From assembly GCA_963604075.1 (NCBI GenBank), contig CAVCPW010000126.1, forward strand, positions 1 through 17,526: a stretch of 17,526 nt of DNA, read 5' to 3'. Below the pieces are notes generated by a model. It was given only the letters and a program-made list of their open reading frames with translations, was not told the DNA's origin and ran no database searches. Position numbers and translations under genes: made by a program. The stretch comes from Anthropogastromicrobium sp963604075. GTDB taxonomy: Bacteria; Bacillota; Clostridia; Lachnospirales; Lachnospiraceae. Below, in pieces: positions 7,187 through 12,893 of this stretch. Positions within the stretch are counted from its first letter, which is position 1. Every line of letters begins with the position of its first letter.

Positions 7187-7239
7187 ATGGCTCTCACGTC
7201 ACATGACAAAGCATCTTTCATAAAAAGTGGATACTAAGA

Positions 7240-7317
7240 AAGACCCTAAAGCAGTTTTGATTTGACCTGTCTACTTGACAGGAACATATCACAATTTGCC
7301 TTTGGGTCTTCTTTTTT
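7240..7317 (+). terminator. Elongated hairpin terminator of the DUF3793-flavodoxin unit
   Basis: Outer stem AAGACCC / GGGTCTT (7240-7246 with 7304-7310) is continued past a bulge by AAAG/CTTT and followed by CTTTTTTG. Inside, about 50 bases pair imperfectly and end in a separate perfect hairpin CCTGTC / GACAGG (7266-7271 with 7277-7282). The whole is much longer than a standard terminator stem. Confidence 0.75.
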
Positions 7318-7368
7318 GTTTGTTCTTTCTTATTTATTCTTTTTTATTATTTTACCGTTTATTTTTTG

Positions 7369-7674
7369 TTACTCAACAGTAAAATCCAGGCATGAACGGA
7401 TTGCTGTATGCGGTCTTACCTTTCCATTTGCAACAGCAACGTGAGCCGGATGTACAGAATATCCTTTCAACGACTCAGCATCAGTGAATGTGGAGTCTAA
7501 CATCAGATCGGCATTGGAGCTCTCAAGTCCATTTGTGTGCACACAAATCTCAACCAGTCCCGGAATCTGTCCCCTTAATCCCTCAAGACCAGCTTTGATC
7601 TCTGCCTTGATTGTCTCTTTTTCTTCCTTTGAATATTCACTCTTTAATGTCCATAAAATTATATGCTTTACCAT
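7369..7674 (-). CDS. Dabb (stress-responsive alpha/beta-barrel) domain protein
   Basis: A 101-residue single-domain protein of the dimeric ferredoxin-like barrel type. The family pattern is clear: MVKHIILWTLK at the start, then ESSNADLMLDSTFTDAESLKGYSVHPAHVAV. Known members are small cytosolic proteins, some of them enzymes on aromatic or polyketide substrates; no substrate can be named here. The nearest classical SD (AGGAG, 7691-7695) is 16 bases upstream, longer than usual, with a weaker AAAGAG closer in. The GH43 gene lies 100 bases upstream on the same strand with no clear terminator between, so the two could be co-transcribed. It converges with the flavodoxin unit. Confidence 0.85.
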   Translation of the reverse strand: MVKHIILWTLKSEYSKEEKETIKAEIKAGLEGLRGQIPGLVEICVHTNGLESSNADLMLDSTFTDAESLKGYSVHPAHVAVANGKVRPHTAIRSCLDFTVE

Positions 7675-7774
7675 ATCGTTTTTCTCTTTTCTCCTGTTTA
7701 TTTTCTACCTGTTATTTGGTAAATTTTTATTTGCTTATGCTTTATTTGATAGTCTGTTGTTTCTGAATATATGG

Positions 7775-9121
7775 TCACACTCTTACAAAGCGAATGCGAT
7801 CTAACTCAAACAATTCTTCTTTTTTTTCTGCAAAGAACTGAAGCTCAATCTCATAGCGACCACTTCTGAGCGTACCGATTGAAGTCTTCCATACATGCTG
7901 ACTAGAAACATCCTCTGCATTTACAATGCCCACTGCCTCGCCATTTGCCAAAATGCTGATTTCACAGCTTGAAAGTGCTGTTCCTTCGATTTCAATCTCC
8001 CATTCACCATCTTCCGCAAGCTCGACATAACGCCACTTTGCACTGCATCCGTCTGTGATATGTACTAATGGGAACTTATCACCTCTCTGAGTGAGGTAGG
8101 CACCACCGGTAAGACCGCACTGCCAACCTGCCTCAATACCAGCCTCTGCATCAAGTCCGTGTGAAAATCCCTGTGATGTCATTGTCACCTGCCCGATGGT
8201 ACATCTCTCCTCATCCACCTCGATGCGCTCAACGCGGGCGCGGCGCGCATACTTTGTATTGTTGGATGAGCCGTGATAAAATACGTACCACTGATTCTCA
8301 ATCTTTACGATGGAACCATGATTATTCCAGCTCTGCGGATCAATTCCGGTGTTGTCAATAATACGACCCTTTCTGACATATGGTCCTTCAACCGATTTGC
8401 TGACTGCGTAATCCAGATTTGTGGGATGACCGCCATTTCGATGTTCCTCATCAATAAACTCACTTGCATAAACAATGACATAATGTTCACCCACCTTGCG
8501 AAGTGAGGAAGCTTCATGAAAGCCCTGTCCGTCAACATCCTTATTAATCAATGCCTCATGGTAAGTTTCCGGACGCAGTGTACACATATCGTCATTTAAC
8601 TCTGCCATATGGCAATGTCCCTGACCCCAGGTATAATAATATTTTCCATTATCCTCAAGCACAGATGGGTCAATGCCTTCAATCGGTTTTCCACCCATTG
8701 TAACCTGTACTGCATTCTCAAACGGGCCGTATGGATTTTTACTTTTGGCAACGCCCTCGCTTCCATCTGAAAGACAGAAATAGAAATAATACCACTCACC
8801 TTTTTTTGTGACATCCGGTGCCCATAAAAGTCCGTTTGACCACAGTACACCTTTTGCAATACCCTCATTCACATACTCATTGGTCGATGCCAGCACCGGT
8901 CCATGATCGGTCCACTCGGTTAAATCCGATACTGGTGCTGAATATACATGAAACTTATGGCAGCAATACTCACCATCAAATTCATCCTTTGAACCATACA
9001 GGTAGACTCTTCCATTAAATACCTTTGGCTCGCCATCCGGAATATAAATGTTCAACGGCAAAAATGGATTCTTCGCTCCGCTACGATAAATAGCTCCGGC
9101 AGGTTCCTTTACATATTCCAT
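7775..9121 (-). CDS. Glycoside hydrolase family 43 protein
   Basis: A 448-residue inverting glycosidase of the five-bladed propeller family, probably an arabinofuranosidase, xylosidase or exo-galactanase. Likely catalytic residues are D29 (IYIPDGEP, base), D151 (GIDPSV, pKa modulator) and E203 (FHEASSLRK, acid). W/Y-rich blades such as YYFYFCLSDG and WYVFYHGSSNN occupy about 20-320. Residues about 330-445 look like a beta-sandwich, perhaps carbohydrate-binding. No signal peptide, so cytosolic. The open frame extends to 9232, but GGAGG lies 7 bases before the ATG at 9121, and the extra 37 residues look unlike the family. It may work with the GH2 enzyme on imported plant or host oligosaccharides; that is inference. 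Confidence 0.9.
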   Translation of the reverse strand: MEYVKEPAGAIYRSGAKNPFLPLNIYIPDGEPKVFNGRVYLYGSKDEFDGEYCCHKFHVYSAPVSDLTEWTDHGPVLASTNEYVNEGIAKGVLWSNGLLWAPDVTKKGEWYYFYFCLSDGSEGVAKSKNPYGPFENAVQVTMGGKPIEGIDPSVLEDNGKYYYTWGQGHCHMAELNDDMCTLRPETYHEALINKDVDGQGFHEASSLRKVGEHYVIVYASEFIDEEHRNGGHPTNLDYAVSKSVEGPYVRKGRIIDNTGIDPQSWNNHGSIVKIENQWYVFYHGSSNNTKYARRARVERIEVDEERCTIGQVTMTSQGFSHGLDAEAGIEAGWQCGLTGGAYLTQRGDKFPLVHITDGCSAKWRYVELAEDGEWEIEIEGTALSSCEISILANGEAVGIVNAEDVSSQHVWKTSIGTLRSGRYEIELQFFAEKKEELFELDRIRFVRV

Positions 9122-9162
9122 GTGAAATCCTCCAATTCTATCGGGATTATAAGTTTGTTTTT

Positions 9163-9207
9163 TGTTCATGAGACACCCATTCACAAAACCACTTTTTTTC
9201 ATGAACA
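9163..9207. promoter_or_regulatory. Inverted repeat in the GH43 leader
   Basis: TGTTCATGA (9163-9171) and TCATGAACA (9199-9207) are perfect reverse complements separated by 27 bases. They lie between the GH43 promoter and start codon. An exact TATAAT (9146-9151, minus strand) further down could be a second promoter whose spacer overlaps the nearer arm. The joined form TGTTCATGAACA occurs once upstream of enolase (5882-5893). Confidence 0.4.
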
Positions 9208-9241
9208 GTAATACCAAACCCTTTGACCCCAACTAGAAAAT

Positions 9242-9270
9242 ATGATACCATGGAAGGCGGTTGTTGGCAA
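9242..9270 (-). promoter_or_regulatory. Sigma-A promoter of the GH43 gene
   Basis: Minus-strand TTGCCA (9265-9270) and TATCAT (9242-9247), each 5 of 6 to consensus, with a 17-base spacer. The predicted start near 9235 gives a leader of about 114 bases. Confidence 0.6.
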
Positions 9271-9291
9271 ATACAATTGCACTCTTATTTT
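9264..9291 (+). promoter_or_regulatory. Possible promoter of the EamA transporter gene
   Basis: TTGGCA (9264-9269, 5 of 6) and TATTTT (9286-9291, 4 of 6) with a 16-base spacer. Its -35 overlaps the -35 of the divergent GH43 promoter. GTTGGCAAAT (9263-9272) is also repeated inverted at 9310-9319 with one mismatch. The -10 match is modest. Confidence 0.35.
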
Positions 9292-9376
9292 TTACGAAAT
9301 GACTTTTTTATTCGCCAACTATCCATCATCTAAAGATAATGGGGGGGCCACCTATAAAAACGAAAGGATTTAATTT

Positions 9377-10354
9377 ATGAAACGCACGCAACTAAAAAAC
9401 TCACTTTTGCTCCTTCTGACTGCGGCTATCTGGGGCTTTGCCTTTGTCGCGCAGAGTGTTGGAATGGAATATGTAAAGCCGTTCACGTTTAACTGTGTTC
9501 GCTCAGCTATTGGTGCCATTTTTCTGATTCCATGTATCTTTCTATTTCAAAATCGTTCCAATTCTTCTTCAAAATCATCTGCTACGGTATCATCAGCCGA
9601 TCAGTTAAATCAATCCGATAACTACTTATCGAATCAATCTTCAGCAGATCACGCGTTACCGTCAGCTAATCAAAAAACGTTGATTATCGGTGGCATCTGC
9701 TGTGGAGTCATTCTAGCTGCTGCATCGTCTCTTCAGCAACACGGCATTCTATATACAAGTGTCGGCAAGGCTGGCTTTCTGACTGCACTCTACATCGTAC
9801 TGGTTCCGATTCTTGGCCTTTTCTTAAAGAAGCGATGCAGCCCGCTTATATGGGTAAGTGTGGCTTTGGCCTTGGGCGGCCTGTACCTTTTAAGCGTACC
9901 AGACGGCTTGGGTTCGATTGAAAAAGGTGATCTTCTTTTGATTGCCTGCGCTTTTTTATTTGCCGTTCACATCATGGTGATTGACTATTTTTCACCTCGC
10001 TGCAATGGCGTTGCACTCTCCTGCATTCAGTTTTTTGTCTGCGCTGTTTGCTGCCTGATTCCGGCATTTATCTTTGAACATCCGTCACTTTCTTCAATTT
10101 TGGCGGCTTGGGCACCGATTCTATATGCTGGTATTCTCTCCTGCGGCATAGGATATACGCTTCAAATTATCGGTCAAAAAGGGATGAATCCAACTGTTGC
10201 CTCGCTGATTTTGAGTCTGGAATCTTCGATCTCCGTACTCGCTGGTTGGCTAATTCTCGGTCAGACATTGTCCATGCGTGAACTTGTCGGATGCGGCATT
10301 GTTTTTCTGTCAATCGTACTCGCACAACTTCCGTGGCCTCCTGCTAGGAAATAA
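9377..10354 (+). CDS. DMT superfamily (EamA) transporter
   Basis: A 325-residue inner-membrane protein with about ten hydrophobic helices in two EamA repeats. The first repeat starts LLLLLTAAIWGFAFVAQSVGMEYVKPFTFN, split by one loop; the second contains LLLIACAFLFAVHIMVIDY and ends in ELVGCGIVFLSIVLAQL. The family exports or imports metabolites and amino acids; the substrate is unknown. AAAGGA lies 8 bases before the ATG. Unusually, a polar Ser/Asn/Gln-rich stretch of about 40 residues (about 57-97) sits between helices 2 and 3. A run of seven G (9341-9347) lies 29 bases upstream of the start. The RluA-type gene follows 76 bases later on the same strand. Confidence 0.9.
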   Translation: MKRTQLKNSLLLLLTAAIWGFAFVAQSVGMEYVKPFTFNCVRSAIGAIFLIPCIFLFQNRSNSSSKSSATVSSADQLNQSDNYLSNQSSADHALPSANQKTLIIGGICCGVILAAASSLQQHGILYTSVGKAGFLTALYIVLVPILGLFLKKRCSPLIWVSVALALGGLYLLSVPDGLGSIEKGDLLLIACAFLFAVHIMVIDYFSPRCNGVALSCIQFFVCAVCCLIPAFIFEHPSLSSILAAWAPILYAGILSCGIGYTLQIIGQKGMNPTVASLILSLESSISVLAGWLILGQTLSMRELVGCGIVFLSIVLAQLPWPPARK

Positions 10355-10373
10355 TATTAGGAATCTGATGTTG

Positions 10374-10400
10374 AACTCCCCGGTCAATAACCTGGGAGTT
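10374..10400 (+). promoter_or_regulatory. Hairpin between the EamA and RluA-like genes
   Basis: AACTCCCCGGT (10374-10384) and ACCTGGGAGTT (10390-10400) form an 11-bp stem with one mismatch around a 5-base loop. No U-tract follows. It sits 20 bases past the EamA stop and 14 bases before the SD of the next gene, so it could protect an RNA end, attenuate, or affect translation. Confidence 0.5.
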
Positions 10401-10430
10401 CACAATTACCATGGAAAGGTATTTTATTTT

Positions 10431-11333
10431 ATGGATCGAACACTTACTTATACTGTCTCAGATGAAGAAAGCGATCTGCGCGCAGACCAGTTTCTTTCGC
10501 GCAGAGGCTTTTCCTCTCATCTGATGACCAGACTTCGCAAGGATATGAAACATCTTTTGATTAATGGTGTCCCAAGCCGCACGAATACGCCACTTCACGC
10601 TGGAGATATCTTGACAGTGCATATCGTTGAGGAGCATTCCTCCTACCATGTGCCGCCTGTGGAACTTCCGCTTTCCATTGTATACGAGGATGAGGATATT
10701 CTGGTTGCGAACAAGCCGGCTGGAATGCCGATTCATCCATCGATGGATAATTACTATAATTCACTGGCAAATGCGCTCGCCTGGTATTACCGTGACAGTG
10801 GCAATTTTATTTTTCGCTGCACAAACCGCTTAGATCGCGATACCTCCGGTCTTACCGTTATTGCAAAAAATATGTTATCCTCTGCCATTCTTTCCGATAT
10901 GGCTGTACGCCACGCAATCAAACGCGAGTATCTGGCAATCGTGCGCGGAATTGTTACTCCTCCATCTGGTACCATTATAGCACCGCTGTCACGAAAACCC
11001 GGCTCCATCATTGAACGATGCGTGGATTTTGAGCATGGAGAACGCGCAGTTACCCATTACCGAACTGTAAAAACGCAAAATGGGCACAGTCTTATCTCAT
11101 TACAGCTTGAGACAGGCCGCACCCATCAGATACGAATTCACATGAAATATTTAGGTTTCCCACTCATTGGAGATTACCTGTATAACCCGGATATGGAATT
11201 TATCACTCGCCAGGCACTCCACTCATGCCGCCTTTCCTTTAAACATCCGATTACGCGAATACCGCTATGTTTTGAGGCACCGCTTCCTAATGATATGCAG
11301 CGTGTGCTAAATGCTGTGGATAGTGGGCAATGA
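10431..11333 (+). CDS. RluA family pseudouridine synthase
   Basis: A 300-residue RNA-modifying enzyme converting uridine to pseudouridine in rRNA or tRNA. An S4-like RNA-binding domain occupies about 12-65 (LRADQFLSRRG ... INGVPSRTNTPLHAGDIL). The catalytic domain carries ILVANKPAGMPIHPS, the signature NRLDRDTSG with the nucleophile D135, and LETGRTHQIRIHMKYLGFPLIGD. It belongs to the RluC/RluD/YhcT group; the target uridine cannot be told. The open frame begins at 10278, inside the transporter gene, but ATG 10431 has AAAGG 11 bases upstream and starts right at the S4 domain, giving normal length. No strong terminator follows. Confidence 0.92.
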   Translation: MDRTLTYTVSDEESDLRADQFLSRRGFSSHLMTRLRKDMKHLLINGVPSRTNTPLHAGDILTVHIVEEHSSYHVPPVELPLSIVYEDEDILVANKPAGMPIHPSMDNYYNSLANALAWYYRDSGNFIFRCTNRLDRDTSGLTVIAKNMLSSAILSDMAVRHAIKREYLAIVRGIVTPPSGTIIAPLSRKPGSIIERCVDFEHGERAVTHYRTVKTQNGHSLISLQLETGRTHQIRIHMKYLGFPLIGDYLYNPDMEFITRQALHSCRLSFKHPITRIPLCFEAPLPNDMQRVLNAVDSGQ

Positions 11334-11403
11334 GTCAATGAATATCAAATATCGTTCATGATACGTCCATTCGCCAAAACACACTTTCCTGTCAATTACT
11401 CCC

Positions 11404-11423
11404 GCCCCTAAAGAGAGCGGGGC
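11404..11423 (+). terminator. GC-rich hairpin after the RluA-like gene
   Basis: GCCCC / GGGGC around a 10-base loop, with alternative pairing CCCGC/GCGGG. It lies 70 bases past the stop and no T-run follows on either strand, so it is at best a weak terminator or an RNA-end hairpin. Confidence 0.3.
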
Positions 11424-11492
11424 TATCAAATCTGTGAGAATCGCATATTACATGTGGCACTTCAAAACACAAACAAAGATGTGGGAACTATA

Positions 11493-11618
11493 TTACTCCA
11501 CGTTCTTCAGTGCATCCGTCATCGGAATCGCCTTGACCTTGCGAATCTGGAAGAACGAAATCACCGCATAAGTAACAAGACCAGCCACAAACACCTTTAC
11601 AAGATCAACTGGCTCCAT
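11493..11618 (-). pseudogene. 3' relic of an FtsX-type ABC transporter permease
   Basis: A minus-strand frame from ATG 11618 to TAA 11493 encodes 41 residues: one hydrophobic helix (VDLVKVFVAGLVTYAVISFF), then a basic stretch QIRKVK and the tail IPMTDALKNVE. A last membrane helix followed by a basic, amphipathic tail ending in (E/D)ALK(S/N)VE is typical of the extreme C-terminus of FtsX-like (MacB-type) permeases in Clostridia. The frame stays open upstream for 16 more codons and then meets a stop inside the M24 terminator hairpin. No SD or remaining permease body is present, so I read it as the remains of a deleted gene. Family assignment is by recognition of the tail only. Confidence 0.5.
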
Positions 11619-11633
11619 ATAGAATTCAAGATA

Positions 11634-11684
11634 ACAAAAAACAACCAGTACTATTGATACTTTTTGTCAACAGTACTGGTTGTT
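11634..11684 (-). terminator. Strong terminator of the M24 peptidase gene
   Basis: A perfect 13-bp stem AACAACCAGTACT / AGTACTGGTTGTT (11640-11652 with 11672-11684) around a 19-base loop that can itself pair partly (TTGA/TCAA). On the minus strand the stem flows into TTTTTTG. It begins 26 bases past the M24 stop. Confidence 0.85.
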
Positions 11685-11709
11685 AATTCTACAGATAAAT
11701 AATATCTGA

Positions 11710-12798
11710 TTACTTCTCAGGCACTACAATCAGATCCTTTGTGAAATGATTAAGTACCTTGCATCCATCCTCTGTTACCAGAACGAGATCCTCGACACGC
11801 ACGCCAAAGTCTCCGGTCAGGTAGATGCCTGGCTCGATAGAGAATGTCATACCTGGCTTTAATACGTCAGTATTTGCAGCGGAAACGTCTCCTGCCTCAT
11901 GTACTTCCTGGCCGATGTTATGTCCGGTACGATGTACGAAGTACGGACCGTAACCCTGCTCGGTTATGTAATCTCTTGCTGCTGCATCGACATCGCAAAA
12001 ACGCACTCCCGGCTTTACAGCTGCAATTGCACGCTCGTTGGCTGTCTTTACAATGTTGTATACTTTCTTCTGTTCCTCACTTACAGAACCTAAAAATACA
12101 GTTCTTGTCATATCGGAGCAATAACCATTCCACAGGCAGCCAATATCAAGAATTACACTGTCACCGGCTTTTCCGGTAGAATCATCATTGCTGTGATGCG
12201 GATCGGCAGCATTTGCACCATAACAGCAGATCGGATAGAAAGAAAATCCTTCGGAACCAAGATCATGATAGATATCAAGCAGCTTATCGGCAAGACCCTT
12301 CTCAGTATAGCCCTTATTGACCTCTTTGATCAGTCGCTCAACTGCTAAGTCATTCAGTCTGGATGCCTCAATCATAAATTCCTGTTCTTCTTTTGTCTTG
12401 ATCTGGCGAATTTTATCAATGATATAAGAACCATTCTTGTAAGTCAGATTTGGACGAAGCTCCATCAGGCGAAGCAAAAATTTTGCTGCCCAGTTCTTAT
12501 CAATTCCGATCACGCCTGTTTGTACAATTCTCTCAGAAAGGATTGCCACACAGTCGTCTACGTCATCCACATATGTTACCGGCCATACCGGGTTGTCTCC
12601 CTGCGGATATAGCTTGCTGATTACAAGCTCGACCTTTCCAGCTGATGCGTCAAATACCAGAACCATCAGACGCTCGCCCGGATTCATCAGCCTTCCCATC
12701 AGATAGTTGATGGCTGCCGGATCACTTACAATCAACTGATCCATGCCATTTTCCTTCATCGATGCAAAAACCTTTTGTGCTCTTTCTTCAAATACCAT
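11710..12798 (-). CDS. M24 family Xaa-Pro peptidase
   Basis: A 362-residue cytosolic metallopeptidase that cleaves peptides containing proline (aminopeptidase P or prolidase type). The N-terminal creatinase-like domain covers about 1-135 and the pita-bread domain about 136-360. All five metal ligands are seen: D218 (VILDIG), D229 (YCSDMTRT), H293 (HRTGHNIG), E322 (FSIEPGIY) and E336 (VRVEDLVL). HH at 201-202 fits the family's substrate-site histidine. It cannot be separated into PepP or PepQ by eye. The start has AGG 8 bases upstream, inside a purine-rich repeat tract. It lies 95 bases behind the deacetylase with no terminator between, so they are probably co-transcribed. Confidence 0.92.
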   Translation of the reverse strand: MVFEERAQKVFASMKENGMDQLIVSDPAAINYLMGRLMNPGERLMVLVFDASAGKVELVISKLYPQGDNPVWPVTYVDDVDDCVAILSERIVQTGVIGIDKNWAAKFLLRLMELRPNLTYKNGSYIIDKIRQIKTKEEQEFMIEASRLNDLAVERLIKEVNKGYTEKGLADKLLDIYHDLGSEGFSFYPICCYGANAADPHHSNDDSTGKAGDSVILDIGCLWNGYCSDMTRTVFLGSVSEEQKKVYNIVKTANERAIAAVKPGVRFCDVDAAARDYITEQGYGPYFVHRTGHNIGQEVHEAGDVSAANTDVLKPGMTFSIEPGIYLTGDFGVRVEDLVLVTEDGCKVLNHFTKDLIVVPEK

Positions 12799-12806
12799 CT
12801 CTTTTG

Positions 12807-12850
12807 CCTGCCTTTCTGCCTTTCTGTCTTTGTCTTTGTGTCTTTATCTG
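12807..12850. repeat. Polypurine tandem-repeat tract upstream of the M24 start
   Basis: On the plus strand, degenerate 8-base units: CTGCCTTT, CTGCCTTT, CTGTCTTT, then GTCTTT and GTGTCTTT. On the coding strand this is an A/G-rich leader that contains the SD region. Slippage would change SD spacing or leader length without touching the protein. Confidence 0.6.
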
Positions 12851-12893
12851 CCGGACTTCTATTTGGCTGTTTTTATTGCTTGATTACTGCGTT

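Larger units (their letters stand above)
11334..11709. other. Convergent intergenic region with a gene relic
   Basis: 376 bases between the RluA-like gene (plus) and the M24 peptidase (minus). It contains a GC-rich hairpin (11404-11423), a minus-strand permease relic (11493-11618, perhaps to about 11640) and the M24 terminator (11634-11684). The rest shows nothing. Confidence 0.6.

Noticed and set aside
7696..7774. Terminator after the GH43 gene
   Set aside because: Only a TACC/GGTA stem of 4 bp with an A-rich context was found; too weak to call.
9122..9232. N-terminal extension of the GH43 ORF
   Set aside because: The strong GGAGG sits 7 bases before the internal ATG at 9121, and the extension is absent from the family pattern and covers the leader repeat.
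11454..11657. Plus-strand 67-residue open frame in the convergent gap
   Set aside because: It is antisense to the permease relic and runs into the terminator hairpin. No SD and no recognisable protein pattern.
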